A stretch of DNA of 28,890 bases from Gemmatimonadota bacterium (GTDB lineage: Bacteria; Gemmatimonadota; Gemmatimonadetes; Gemmatimonadales; GWC2-71-9). The stretch spans positions 1-28,890 of the forward strand of contig QHTW01000050.1 in the NCBI GenBank assembly GCA_003220955.1, in the 5' to 3' direction. Shown one piece after another: positions 1 through 7,598 of this stretch (the stretch's first letter is position 1; the number at the start of each line of letters is the position of its first letter). The position numbers and the translations under genes are program-made. The notes beneath the pieces are model-generated. The model was given only the letters and a program-made list of their open reading frames with translations. It searched no databases and was not told the DNA's origin.

Positions 1-318
1 CAGGCAGTCAAAGACAAGAAGATAGATGCTTTCAGCGCTGGTCTCGATTCCGCGTTTGTGGGCGTTTATACGGACGGTCTGCACAATCGTGATACAGAAG
101 TGGCACAAGTGCGCCCAGCCAATCTCAAAGATTTCCATCTGAGCGATTTTACAGTGCACCGTCTTAGCGCGCAGGTCGTCTTGCTGACCTATAAGGTGGT
201 TGTTAACGGGGAGTCGGGCGGTAAGGATTTGTCCGGGACATACTGGGTGGCGAGCGTTTGGCAGAAGCGCGGACAGCAGTGGCGCACGGTGATGCACACT
301 GAGGAGAAGGCCTCGTGA
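1..318 (+). CDS. SnoaL/DUF4440-like protein, 5' truncated by window edge
   Basis: The frame is open from the first base and ends at TGA (316-318), so only the last 105 residues are visible. They show the alternating hydrophobic strands of the NTF2/SnoaL fold: a strand around LSAQVVLLTYKVVV, then a closing YWVASVWQKRGQQWRTVMHTE. The W-x-x-R-x-G-x-x-W-R-x-V-x-H pattern is typical of DUF4440/SnoaL-like proteins. Family members range from ketosteroid isomerase-like enzymes to small ligand binders, so the fold is fairly clear but the substrate is not. The N-terminal part with any catalytic Asp/His lies outside the window. Confidence 0.6.
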   Translation, partial: QAVKDKKIDAFSAGLDSAFVGVYTDGLHNRDTEVAQVRPANLKDFHLSDFTVHRLSAQVVLLTYKVVVNGESGGKDLSGTYWVASVWQKRGQQWRTVMHTEEKAS

Positions 319-344
319 TGCCCGCCGGCTAACCCGCGCCTGAA

Positions 345-374
345 GCTGTCGGCGCCCTGCGTCTATGGTAGAAT
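345..374 (+). promoter_or_regulatory. Possible promoter of the dodecin gene
   Basis: A TAGAAT -10 box lies at 369-374 (5 of 6 to consensus). A weak -35 (CTGTCG, 345-350, 3 of 6) is 18 bases upstream. It would give a leader of about 80 bases before the dodecin start at 461. The -10 is convincing; the -35 is not. Confidence 0.4.
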
Positions 375-460
375 TGCATTTGTGATCATACACGTTCGGC
401 GCCGGAGCTTAGGCGCATCCCGTGAGGCAGCGACCAACCCAAGATGACAAGGAGAATCAC

Positions 461-676
461 ATGGCAGAGAGCGTCTACAAGGTCATCGAGTTGGTCGGGA
501 CCAGCACGGAGTCCTGGGAGAAAGCAGCTGCGGCCGCGGTCAAGCGGGCGGGGCAGACACTGCGCGACCTTCGTGTCGCGGAAGTCTCACAGCTGGACAT
601 GCAGTTGAAGGATGGCAAGGTCGAGGCCTATCGGGCGAAGATCAAGGTTTCCTTCAAGTACGAAGGCGGCAAATGA
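461..676 (+). CDS. Dodecin family flavin-binding protein
   Basis: A 71-residue protein, the usual dodecin length. Dodecins form hollow dodecamers that store or buffer flavins (or CoA) in the cytoplasm. The order YKVIELVGTS, then SWEKAAAAAVKRA (helix with the conserved Trp that stacks on the isoalloxazine ring), then LRVAEVSQLDMQLKDGKV and YRAKIKVSFKYE matches the beta-alpha-beta-beta fold. The ATG at 461 is chosen over an upstream in-frame GTG at 422 because an AAGGAGA ribosome site sits at 449-455 and the protein then has the standard N-terminus. It is monocistronic and convergent with the cupin gene, 9 bases away. Confidence 0.92.
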   Translation: MAESVYKVIELVGTSTESWEKAAAAAVKRAGQTLRDLRVAEVSQLDMQLKDGKVEAYRAKIKVSFKYEGGK

Positions 677-679
677 TCT

Positions 680-715
680 GAGCGGCTAGGCGGTTTGCGA
701 ACCGTCCAACCGCTC
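680..715. terminator. Hairpin between convergent dodecin and cupin genes
   Basis: GAGCGG (680-685) pairs with CCGCTC (710-715). Inside it CGGTT (691-695) pairs with AACCG (700-704) over a TGCG loop. The structure spans the stop region of the cupin gene and follows the dodecin stop directly. There is no clear T-run, so bidirectional termination is an inference from position. Confidence 0.4.
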
Positions 716-1036
716 AACCGCCTGTTTATCCAACGTTCCGCTCACATAGACGACCTGCGCTAATCCGAGCACTTCGATCGTATGCGGCAGGTTCGGCGGC
801 AGGTCGAGCCGGTCTCCAGGCCCGAGGTCGACCGCCTCTGCGCCGGCTGTGATCCGCAGATAACCCTCCACGACCCAGCGCGTTTCGGGAAACGCGTGCT
901 CGTGCTCGGTCATCCGCGCGCCCGGGAGATCCGACCACCAGGCGGTGACCATGCCTTCGCGCTCGAGCGCGCGACGCAGCGTGGCCACCTGCAGCGGCCC
1001 GAGCCGCGGATCCCAGCGCCGCGGCGCGAGCGTCAC
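686..1036 (-). CDS. Single-domain cupin protein
   Basis: A 116-residue small cupin. Motif 1 contains the metal ligands in EHEHAFPETRWVVEGYLRI: two His, the Glu before TRW, then the turn Gly. Motif 2 is LDLPPNLPHTIEVLG with the second-site His. Small cupins of this type bind a divalent metal or sugar/organic ligand, and the substrate cannot be read from sequence. The frame stays open upstream, but GTG at 1036 is preferred because it overlaps the stop of the upstream small membrane gene as GTGA, which suggests coupled translation. The protein then begins just before the first cupin strand. Confidence 0.75.
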   Translation of the reverse strand: MTLAPRRWDPRLGPLQVATLRRALEREGMVTAWWSDLPGARMTEHEHAFPETRWVVEGYLRITAGAEAVDLGPGDRLDLPPNLPHTIEVLGLAQVVYVSGTLDKQAVERLDGSQTA

Positions 1037-1194
1037 GACACGAACCGTGGCGCCCCGACGAGAATGCGTCGCGCGAAAAGGATGATGGCCCCCGCGTAGA
1101 GCAGGTGAATCGCGCCGCTGGGAACGGGCGCGACGAAGAGCAGCAGCGCCCACACGATCAGCATCACGACAGCGGCGAGCAGCGTGAGATTCAG
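1033..1194 (-). CDS. Small two-helix membrane protein
   Basis: An open frame of about 53 residues with two hydrophobic stretches (LLAAVVMLIVWALLLFVAPV and AIHLLYAGAIILFARRIL), separated by a short SG turn and followed by a basic tail. It resembles the tiny DUF5670-like membrane proteins found in many bacteria, and its function is unknown. Its TGA overlaps the cupin GTG. No ATG, GTG or TTG precedes the first helix, so the start shown is a CTG 9 bases after a GAAAGG site (1204-1209). An ATC at 1200 is the alternative. The promoter, ribosome site and coupling to the cupin gene support a real gene; the start is uncertain. Confidence 0.5.
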   Translation of the reverse strand: MNLTLLAAVVMLIVWALLLFVAPVPSGAIHLLYAGAIILFARRILVGAPRFVS

Positions 1195-1222
1195 GGTGAT
1201 TGACCTTTCAGGGACGGAAAGT

Positions 1223-1250
1223 ATTCTAGTACCCAGGAGCGGGGAGTCAA
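1223..1250 (-). promoter_or_regulatory. Sigma70-type promoter for small membrane protein and cupin
   Basis: Read on the minus strand: TTGACT (-35, 1245-1250), 16-base spacer, TAGAAT (-10, 1223-1228), each 5 of 6 to consensus. Transcription would start near 1216, a few bases before the GAAAGG ribosome site of the small membrane protein. Confidence 0.65.
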
Positions 1251-1408
1251 ATTATTGAGCCAACAAGCTCGACAGTGGACCCAGATACTGCGGCCCATGT
1301 CACGCCCCCTCGATTGGGGAAGACAGAATCCGTGGTGAGGGACCAGTCATTCCTTTCGGGCTTCAATAATCCTCTCCGTTCCTGTTCTACCCGGTCGGCC
1401 GGCCTGCG
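1251..1408. other. Gene-free stretch with a GC-rich hairpin
   Basis: No plausible gene is seen. A strong hairpin begins at CGGTCGGCCGG (1392-1402), pairs with CCGGCCGATCG (1419-1429), and has an inner CTGC/GCAG stem and a five-base loop. It overlaps the 3' end of the exchanger gene. TTTTT follows on the plus strand (1430-1434), the wrong side for terminating the minus-strand exchanger transcript. Confidence 0.4.
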
Positions 1409-2611
1409 TTAGGCAGTCCCGGCCGATCGTTTTTGTGTGAGGGTCTGCCAGAAATACTTCGGGGCGAGCAGCGCCTGTCCCCGGATCACGAACCCGACGA
1501 GCAGGATCACGATCCACAGCGCATACGCCACGGACACTTCTTCGCGGAGATGGGGCGCGAGGAACTGCACGATCCAGAGCACGAACAACGCGGTCGCGTC
1601 GAACCAGTCGAACTCCATGTTCGCGAGGAGCACCACGCCCAACGCGGTTTGCAGCAACGTGAGAATGATCTCCTGGCGCTGCGCCGCATCGAACGGAAAG
1701 TCTGCCCATGTTCCCGTGTGATGGTAATGCGAATACCCGTACACCAGCGGAATCATCGCGGCGAGGACGGTCCACTGGTTGATGTTGCTCGACACCATGT
1801 TCATCAGCGCCATGGGGGCATGGGTCACGCGTCGCGCCCAGAGAAACGCCGACACTTTTTCCGGGAACTCCGAGAGGAACGGCGCGACCCACTGCACCAG
1901 CACGAACTGGCTCACGCCGAGCAGGGCCGCGACCGCCAGCATCGATTCCAGGAACGGCTGCGCGGTGACGTAGAGCAGAAATCCGCCCGCGGCGAACAGC
2001 GCGCCGATCGCCGCCTTCTGGCGCCAGCCGCGCTGCTGGTACGCCCACTGCGACACGCGGGGTGCGTCGCCCAGCTCCTCGACGTTGTGTGGCGGATTGC
2101 GCAGGAGCACGCGGAGATAGGCGACGTAGAGGAGCAGCAGCACCACGGCGTCGATCCAGCTCAGCGTTTGCTTCCACACGATCACGACGAAGTACAAGAG
2201 CGGCGGGATCAGTCCGATGACCTCGACCGCGTGCTCGGGCTGCAGCACGATGCACCCGAGCTTGGTGTCCCCGCGGCGGCGCCCCGACACCGCGAACACG
2301 AAGTAGATCATCGGCCAGCCGAGGCCGAGCAGCAGGCGAATCGCCCCGGTGAGATTGGCAATGGCGAGATGGGCGCGCGCCGGATTCCCGCCCGCCTCCC
2401 ACGCGATGACGGCTTCGACGGCGAATTCCGGGAGCGTCTGGACCCACGCCAGGATCGCGAGCGCGAGGCCCTGGGAAATCAGGAATTGCGCCGCTTCCGC
2501 GCCCCAGGCGACCAGAAACGCCGACAGGAGCATGCTCGGAAACGTCCACAGCGCGGCGAGCGAGGTGCCTCGCGCCTGTGTCGCCGAGGCGAGTAGCTTT
2601 AGGAATCGCAC
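1409..2611 (-). CDS. CaCA-family sodium/calcium exchanger-like membrane protein
   Basis: A 400-residue polytopic protein with roughly ten hydrophobic segments in two halves. Each half has an alpha-repeat typical of the Ca2+/cation antiporter superfamily. The first is QTLPEFAVEAVIAWEAGG followed by ANLTGAIRLLLGLG. The second is VAPFLSEFPEKVSAFLWAR followed by MVSSNINQWTVLA. The Pro-Glu and Ser-Glu-Phe acidic residues correspond to cation-coordinating positions, and the Asn in each repeat to the Na+/Ca2+ site. The likely role is ion efflux or homeostasis; ion specificity cannot be assigned. The start taken is GTG at 2611. An internal ATG about 26 residues later, just before the first helix, is possible. 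It is divergent from folE with only 16 bases between the start codons. Confidence 0.8.
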   Translation of the reverse strand: MRFLKLLASATQARGTSLAALWTFPSMLLSAFLVAWGAEAAQFLISQGLALAILAWVQTLPEFAVEAVIAWEAGGNPARAHLAIANLTGAIRLLLGLGWPMIYFVFAVSGRRRGDTKLGCIVLQPEHAVEVIGLIPPLLYFVVIVWKQTLSWIDAVVLLLLYVAYLRVLLRNPPHNVEELGDAPRVSQWAYQQRGWRQKAAIGALFAAGGFLLYVTAQPFLESMLAVAALLGVSQFVLVQWVAPFLSEFPEKVSAFLWARRVTHAPMALMNMVSSNINQWTVLAAMIPLVYGYSHYHHTGTWADFPFDAAQRQEIILTLLQTALGVVLLANMEFDWFDATALFVLWIVQFLAPHLREEVSVAYALWIVILLVGFVIRGQALLAPKYFWQTLTQKRSAGTA

Positions 2612-2627
2612 GGGGGTCCAAGATACT

Positions 2628-3242
2628 ATGGCTCAAGTGAAATTCCACGAATCGCATGCCGAGCGGGTGGAGGAGCACATTCCATTCCAGACGCTGGTGC
2701 ACGAGATGCTCGAGCAGCTGGGCGAGGATCCGAAACGCGAGGGGTTGCGGCAGACGCCGGCCCGCGTCGAAGCGTCGCTGAAATGGCTCACGCGCGGCTA
2801 CGGCATGAACGTCGACGAAGTGATCGGCGATGCCCTGTTCGAGGAGACGCACGAGAGCATGATCTGCGTGCGCGACATCGAGATCTACTCGATGTGCGAG
2901 CACCACATGCTGCCGTTCTTCGGGAGGGCGCACGTGGCGTACCTCCCCAACGGCCGGATCGTCGGGCTGTCGAAGATCCCACGGGTCGTGGAAGTCTTCG
3001 CGCGGCGGCTCCAGGTGCAAGAGCGGCTGACCGACCAGGTCGCCGACGCGCTCTGCCGCGTGCTCAAGCCGCTCGGCGTCGGCGTGGTGATCGAGGCCTA
3101 TCACCTGTGCATGATGATGCGGGGCGTCGAGAAGCAGAACTCGAAAACGGTCACCAGCGCATTGCGCGGCGCCTTCCGCGACGACGGCAAGACCCGCGAT
3201 GAATTCCTGAGGCTCGTACACGGCGGCACCTTCTCCCTGTGA
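2628..3242 (+). CDS. folE: GTP cyclohydrolase I
   Basis: A 204-residue enzyme that converts GTP to 7,8-dihydroneopterin triphosphate, the first step of folate (and in some organisms biopterin) synthesis. The zinc ligands are C90 and H93 in SMCEHHMLPF and C161 in AYHLCMMMRGV. The signature GLSKIPRVVEVFARRLQVQE and the C-terminal MRGVEKQNSKTVTS are intact. The N-terminal helix ends at the usual EDPKREGLRQTPARV. ATG at 2628 fits the family N-terminus; the upstream open frame is antisense to the exchanger. Its stop overlaps the next gene's GTG (GTGA), so the two are likely co-translated. Confidence 0.96.
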   Translation: MAQVKFHESHAERVEEHIPFQTLVHEMLEQLGEDPKREGLRQTPARVEASLKWLTRGYGMNVDEVIGDALFEETHESMICVRDIEIYSMCEHHMLPFFGRAHVAYLPNGRIVGLSKIPRVVEVFARRLQVQERLTDQVADALCRVLKPLGVGVVIEAYHLCMMMRGVEKQNSKTVTSALRGAFRDDGKTRDEFLRLVHGGTFSL

Positions 3243-3937
3243 AGATCGCGCTCGTGACGGGCGCGTCGCGGGGGATTGGACTGGCCGTCGCGGTGGCACT
3301 GCGGGCCCGGGGAATGCACGTCGTGCGGGTGGCGCGCAGCCTGACCGACGCGGTGGCGGAGCGGCGCACCGACATCGCCTGCGACATCACGAAACCGGCC
3401 GACGTCGAGCGCGCCCTGGCCCGCGTCGAGCAACAGCTCGGCGTGCCGGACGTGCTGGTGAACAACGCCGGCATCTTTTTCATCAAGCCGCTCGCCGAGA
3501 CCGCACCTGTCGACTTCGCGAGCACGCTCACGACCAATCTCACGGCGGCATTTCTCTTCGTGCGCGCCATCGTCCCGAAAATGGTCGCGCGCGGCAGCGG
3601 GCATCTGGTGACCATCGGATCGATCTCCGACTACATCGGGTTCTCGGGATCGACCGCCTACGCCGCCAGCAAGTTCGGGTTGCGGGGCATGCACGAAGTA
3701 ATTCGTCAGGAGACAGGGAAGAGTGGGGTTCGCACGACCCTCATTTCGCCAGGTCCGGTCGATACGGACATCTGGGATCCGGTCGATCCCGACTCGAAAC
3801 CGGGGTTCACCAAGCGCAAGGACATGATGCGCGCCGAGGATGTCGCAGCCGCGGTCGTGTACGCGGTGACGCAGCCGGAGCATGTGGCCGTCACGGAGAT
3901 TCGCCTCTTGCCCACTGTGTATTCGCCGAGAGGGTGA
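3239..3937 (+). CDS. Short-chain dehydrogenase/reductase next to folE
   Basis: A 232-residue classical SDR. It has the cofactor-binding TGASRGIG (7-14), NNAG (75-78), a catalytic Ser near 128-130 in TIGSIS, and Y141/K145 in STAYAASKFG. Arg30 and Arg33 after the second strand favour NADPH. GTG at 3239 overlaps the folE stop, so it probably works in the same unit. Pteridine or sepiapterin-type reduction is a reasonable guess from this position, but the sequence also fits generic 3-oxoacyl-ACP reductase-like SDRs. Substrate unassigned. Confidence 0.85.
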   Translation: MKIALVTGASRGIGLAVAVALRARGMHVVRVARSLTDAVAERRTDIACDITKPADVERALARVEQQLGVPDVLVNNAGIFFIKPLAETAPVDFASTLTTNLTAAFLFVRAIVPKMVARGSGHLVTIGSISDYIGFSGSTAYAASKFGLRGMHEVIRQETGKSGVRTTLISPGPVDTDIWDPVDPDSKPGFTKRKDMMRAEDVAAAVVYAVTQPEHVAVTEIRLLPTVYSPRG

Positions 3938-3950
3938 GGCACGGCTCTTC

Positions 3951-4580
3951 ATGCACATTGAGTTGACGGAGATGTTGCGCTGCCCCGAGCCCCACCGCGA
4001 GGAGATGCTCGTGCTCTCCACCGGGGAGGTGAAAGACCGCATGGTGCGCTCCGGGATCATCGGGTGCCCGGTGTGTCACAAGGAGTATCCGATTTCACGC
4101 GGGATCGTGAACTTCCGGCGCAGTCGCGACCGTGTCTCGAAGGAATCCTCGGGTCCCCGGCCCGCCTATGCGCCCCCCTCGCCATTGCCGTCGGCGGAGG
4201 CCACGAGCCTGCAGGCGTTGCTCGAGTTGTCAGGCCCCGGCGGATACGTCGTGCTCATCGGGGCGGCGGTGCGGCAGGCCCCGCGCCTCGGCGCGCTGAT
4301 GGCGGGAATTCACTTCGTGGGTATCAATGCGCCGTCCGAAATGGAAGAACAGCCGACCCTCTCGCTGCTCTACGCCAACGAGAAAGTGCCGCTGCGGACG
4401 GCGGTCGCGCGCGGCGTCGTCGTCGGCGCCGATCTCGCCACGTCGCCGTGGCTCGTCGAGGCGCACCGCGTCCTGCTGCGCGGCCGCCGCTTTGTGGTGG
4501 AAAACGAAGAGCCCGAACTGCCGATCGGGCTCCTCAAGCTGGCGGCGGAAAACGGACTCTGGGTGGGCGAAAAGCGTTAG
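3951..4580 (+). CDS. Trm112-like zinc-ribbon protein with degenerate methyltransferase-like domain
   Basis: A 209-residue protein. Residues 1-55 look like a Trm112/YbaR-type metal ribbon: MLRCPEPHREEM, then GCPVCHKEYPISRGIVNF, with three Cys plus a His rather than a clean four-Cys set. After a Pro-rich linker, residues 85-209 follow the strand order of a class I methyltransferase. GGYVVLIGAA stands where motif I should be, then HFVGINAP, then SPWLVEAHRVLLRGRRFVVENE in the position of the usual LxEaxRVLrpGGrlvv. The Gly-x-Gly-x-Gly SAM loop is absent, so catalysis is doubtful. It follows the SDR gene by 13 bases, and its TAG overlaps the stop of the convergent acyl-CoA synthetase. Confidence 0.6.
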   Translation: MHIELTEMLRCPEPHREEMLVLSTGEVKDRMVRSGIIGCPVCHKEYPISRGIVNFRRSRDRVSKESSGPRPAYAPPSPLPSAEATSLQALLELSGPGGYVVLIGAAVRQAPRLGALMAGIHFVGINAPSEMEEQPTLSLLYANEKVPLRTAVARGVVVGADLATSPWLVEAHRVLLRGRRFVVENEEPELPIGLLKLAAENGLWVGEKR

Positions 4581-6412
4581 CGCTCGATGGCCGCCGCCAT
4601 CGCATCGTCGGCCGAATAGGCGGCGTCGATCACATCCTTGTAGTGCTGCTCCACCACGCGACGCTTTACCTTGAGCGTGGGCGTCAACTCGCCCGACTCG
4701 ATCGTGAAATCCTTCTCCAGCAGGACGACCTTCTTCGGCGTCTCGAACTTGGCGAGATGAGACAGCATGCTCATCACTTCGCGCTCGACCTTCGCCTTGA
4801 CGTCCGGCAGCCCGATCAGCTCGGCGCGCGTGCCGTAGGCGAGGCTCCGCTCCTGTGCCCAGCGCTCGAGGTTGTCGAAGTTCGGGACGATCAGAATGAT
4901 CGGGAACTTGCGGCGGTCGCCGTACAGCATGGCATTCGCGGCAAACTTGTTGCGCTTGACCGCCATCTCGATCGGCTGGGGCGCGATGTATTTGCCGCCC
5001 GCCGTCTTGAGCAGCTCTTTCTTGCGGTCGGTGATCTTCAGATATCCGTCGGAGTCGATCTCGCCGATGTCTCCGGTGCGCAGCCAGCCCTCGGCGTCGA
5101 TCGTCTCCTTGGTCGCCTCCGGCAGCTTGTAGTAGCCCTGCATGATATTCGGGCCGCGCGCCAGGATCTCACCGTCCGCGGCGATCTTGAGCTCGACACC
5201 CGGGATCGCCCGGCCAACGGTCCCCAGTTTGATGCGGTCGAGCGGGTTCAGCGTCAGCACGGGCGACGACTCGGTCAGCCCGTATCCCTCGATGACCGGC
5301 AGCCCGGCGCTATAAAAGAATTTCGCGATATCGGCCGACAGCGGCGCCGCACCGGAGACAAAGAAGCGAATCCTGCCGCCCGTGCGTGCCCGCAGCTTGG
5401 AGAACACCAGCCGGTCGGCCACCTTCTTCTTGAGTGCCAGCCCGCCCGGGATGGGCAGCCCGGCGAGCGCGAGCGTAGCCCACTGTTCGCCGGCCCGCTT
5501 GGCCCAGAAAAAGATGGTTCGCTTGATGGCGCTGCCGGAGAGCGCGTTCTCGAGTACGCGCGCGTACACTTTCTCGTACAGCCGCGGCACGGACAGGACG
5601 ACGGTCGGCTTCACCTCTTGCAAATTCGCCGCGACGGTGTCGAACGACTCCGCGTAGTTGATGATCACGCCGGCCTGGAAGAGCGTGTAGTCCACCATGC
5701 GCTCGTAGCTGTGGGACAGGGGCAGCATCGAGAGACACTCGTCGCCGCCGCCGATCGGAATCATCTGCAAAGACGCCTGGACGTTCGACCAAATATTGTA
5801 GTGCGAGAGCATCACACCCTTCGGGTCGCCCGTCGTCCCCGACGTGTAGATCAGGGTCGCGAGATCCTCAGGACCGGCGGTCAGCGCTTCCGCCTTCCAG
5901 GTGGGGTGCTTCGAGACGACGGCTCGACCTTTGGCCTCGAGCGCCGCGAGCGATATCACCCCCCCCCCTGGGCGCTGGGTGACGGCCTTCCCCACGCTGT
6001 CGAATACCACGACGTGATTGAGCCCAGGTAACGTGCTCTTGACTTCGAGCACCTTGGTGAGCTGAGCGGCCGTCGAGCAGAACACCGCCACCGATTCGGA
6101 GTCACGCAGGATATAGGCGGTCTGCTGCGCGGTGAGCGTCGGATAAACGGGGACGTCGGTCGCCCGGGCGCAGAGGCAGGCGTAGTCGGTCAGCGCCCAT
6201 TCCGGCCGATTCTCTGAGACGATCGCGACCTTGTCGCCCGGCTTGATCCCTAATTCGCGCAGACCGAGGGAGATTGCCTGAACCCGGTCGAGCGCTTCGC
6301 GATGGGAGATCGAGACCCAGGCGCCGCCCACTTTCGATCGGAATGCGGCTGGGAGGCCGCCATGCCGATCTACTGTGGTAAAGAACAACTGAGTGAGCGT
6401 GCCGCGGTTCAT
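4577..6412 (-). CDS. Long-chain fatty-acid CoA ligase (AMP-forming)
   Basis: A 611-residue ANL-superfamily enzyme that activates fatty acids to acyl-CoA through an acyl-adenylate. The P-loop is LIYTSGTTGDPKGVMLSH, the adenine/acyl motif GYGLTESSPV, the hinge motif TGDIGEIDSDGYLKITDRKK, and the A10 lysine region LKTAGGKYIAPQPIE. The 600-plus length and the FADD15-like N-terminus (FRSKVGGAWVSISHREAL) fit long-chain synthetases. ATG at 6412 overlaps the upstream lipoprotein stop (ATGA). It is the last gene of a TPR-lipoprotein-ligase unit. A run of ten G (plus-strand C, 5959-5968) lies in codons for RPGGGVIS, just after the N-terminal region. Confidence 0.93.
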   Translation of the reverse strand: MNRGTLTQLFFTTVDRHGGLPAAFRSKVGGAWVSISHREALDRVQAISLGLRELGIKPGDKVAIVSENRPEWALTDYACLCARATDVPVYPTLTAQQTAYILRDSESVAVFCSTAAQLTKVLEVKSTLPGLNHVVVFDSVGKAVTQRPGGGVISLAALEAKGRAVVSKHPTWKAEALTAGPEDLATLIYTSGTTGDPKGVMLSHYNIWSNVQASLQMIPIGGGDECLSMLPLSHSYERMVDYTLFQAGVIINYAESFDTVAANLQEVKPTVVLSVPRLYEKVYARVLENALSGSAIKRTIFFWAKRAGEQWATLALAGLPIPGGLALKKKVADRLVFSKLRARTGGRIRFFVSGAAPLSADIAKFFYSAGLPVIEGYGLTESSPVLTLNPLDRIKLGTVGRAIPGVELKIAADGEILARGPNIMQGYYKLPEATKETIDAEGWLRTGDIGEIDSDGYLKITDRKKELLKTAGGKYIAPQPIEMAVKRNKFAANAMLYGDRRKFPIILIVPNFDNLERWAQERSLAYGTRAELIGLPDVKAKVEREVMSMLSHLAKFETPKKVVLLEKDFTIESGELTPTLKVKRRVVEQHYKDVIDAAYSADDAMAAAIER

Positions 6413-7095
6413 GGACGAAACTCCACGACGAAGGTCAGGGGACTGCCCGACACGGCGGTGCTGTCCAGATGGAGCATGATGGCCGTGACGACCACCGAAT
6501 CCGGAACGGGACCACTCCGGAGCCGCACCTGCACGACCGCGACTCCGGTACTCGGGTTCGTGAACACCGTATCCCCGGGGAACAATGTGGCCGCCGGAGC
6601 GCTCGCGGGAAAGGTGTTTGGGATGAAGATCACGCGCCGATTCGCGGGAATGGCGCCGCCGCTGCCGTAGACTTGGACCACGAGCGAATCGGAAAGGGAG
6701 TCGGCCGCTGGGGTGACGAACACCGTATCCCGGGTCGGCCCCGACACCCGTATCGAGTCGAGGTAGGGCAGCACGGTCACGGATTGGGGGTTGGAGATGA
6801 GGTTCCCGGTGCGCGCCTGCAGCCGTGCGGTTCCCAGCGTTTTGCTGATGGAGACTCCGGTCGTACTGTCGAGCACGGCAAGGATGGCGGTGTCGAGCGA
6901 CGCCCACACGAACGTCGCCTGTACCGAGTCGCCAATCCCGTTGAAGGCGCGGGCGGTGGGGCGAAACGTGTCGGTCAGCTCGACGCGGCCGCTGTCCGGC
7001 AGGCGAAGCTCGATCGCCACCGGCTGAATCACATCCGTATTGATTTTGCAGGCGAGCACGAGGGCCAGCGTCACCACGACCAACGTCCGAATCAG
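6409..7095 (-). CDS. Ig-like domain lipoprotein
   Basis: About 228 residues. The N-terminus IRTLVVVTLALVLAC is a lipoprotein signal with lipobox LVLAC, giving a lipid-anchored Cys followed by KINTDVIQP. The rest is beta-rich and Thr/Ser/Asp-rich with repeated V-x-V strands. Residues such as VELTDTFRPTARAFNGIGDSV and SNPQSVTVLPYLDSIRVSG recall Big_2-type bacterial Ig domains. The role is probably cell-envelope structural or adhesive. No ATG/GTG precedes the signal. The CTG at 7095 is used because it overlaps the TPR stop (CTGA) and follows GAGGA by about 10 bases; TTG at 7083 would give a very short signal. Confidence 0.65.
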   Translation of the reverse strand: MIRTLVVVTLALVLACKINTDVIQPVAIELRLPDSGRVELTDTFRPTARAFNGIGDSVQATFVWASLDTAILAVLDSTTGVSISKTLGTARLQARTGNLISNPQSVTVLPYLDSIRVSGPTRDTVFVTPAADSLSDSLVVQVYGSGGAIPANRRVIFIPNTFPASAPAATLFPGDTVFTNPSTGVAVVQVRLRSGPVPDSVVVTAIMLHLDSTAVSGSPLTFVVEFRP

Positions 7096-7562
7096 GAGCT
7101 CCCCGTCCTCTCCTCGGTGGCACGCGTGGGGGGGGGCGCGGCTCGCATGTCCTGGAGCGCCTGGTTCGCGTGTTCGACCCACTTCTGGGCGTCTGGTCCG
7201 CGGGGCGGGTGCGCGAGGAAGGTCTTCAAGTGTTGCGCCGCTCCGTCGGGATCGCCGCGTTGCAGCAGGAGAAACGCCAGGCCGTAGTGCGCGCCGGCGA
7301 GTAAGCTGTCGAGCTCGAGCGCGCGCCGGTAATGGCGGATCGCTTCGTCATAGCGGCGCGTCTTGGTGAACGCAATCGCCATGTTCTGGAGAATGCGCGC
7401 GTCGTTGGGGAGATCGCGCAGCGCCAACCGGTACGACGTCAGCGCCGCGTCATAATCCCCCTGGCGCTCGAGGGCTAACGCCTCGTTGAGGTAATCGAGA
7501 CGTTGGGGCTTGAGATCGTCGCTCGACGAACTCCCCCCGAACAAGCGGCGCCAGAAACCCAT
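7092..7562 (-). CDS. TPR-repeat protein
   Basis: A 156-residue protein. A short basic-hydrophobic start (MGFWRRLFGG) is followed by three tetratricopeptide units from about residue 25 to 125. They are recognisable by ALERQGDYDAALTSYRLALR, AIAFTKTRRYDEAIRHYRRAL and GLAFLLLQRGDPDGAAQHL. TPR arrays mediate protein-protein contacts; no partner is evident. ATG at 7562 is preferred over an upstream frame because a -10 box ends 6 bases before it. It overlaps the next lipoprotein gene. A run of nine C codes a Pro stretch near the C-terminus (7128-7136). Confidence 0.8.
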   Translation of the reverse strand: MGFWRRLFGGSSSSDDLKPQRLDYLNEALALERQGDYDAALTSYRLALRDLPNDARILQNMAIAFTKTRRYDEAIRHYRRALELDSLLAGAHYGLAFLLLQRGDPDGAAQHLKTFLAHPPRGPDAQKWVEHANQALQDMRAAPPPTRATEERTGSS

Positions 7563-7568
7563 GGGGCG

Positions 7569-7598
7569 AAAATAGCTTGCGGTTGCTGACGCTGGCAA
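7569..7598 (-). promoter_or_regulatory. Leaderless-type promoter for the TPR-lipoprotein-ligase unit
   Basis: On the minus strand TTGCCA (7593-7598) is followed after 18 bases by TATTTT (7569-7574), which ends 6 bases before the ATG at 7562. Transcription would start at or next to the start codon. Confidence 0.6.

Noticed and set aside
1392..1434. Strong hairpin plus T-run as a terminator for the exchanger gene
   Set aside because: The T-run lies on the plus-strand side, while the exchanger is transcribed on the minus strand. No plus-strand gene ends nearby.
4573..4583. A terminator between the convergent degenerate methyltransferase and acyl-CoA synthetase genes
   Set aside because: The stop codons overlap (TTAG) and no hairpin or repeat is seen at this junction, unlike the other convergent pairs.
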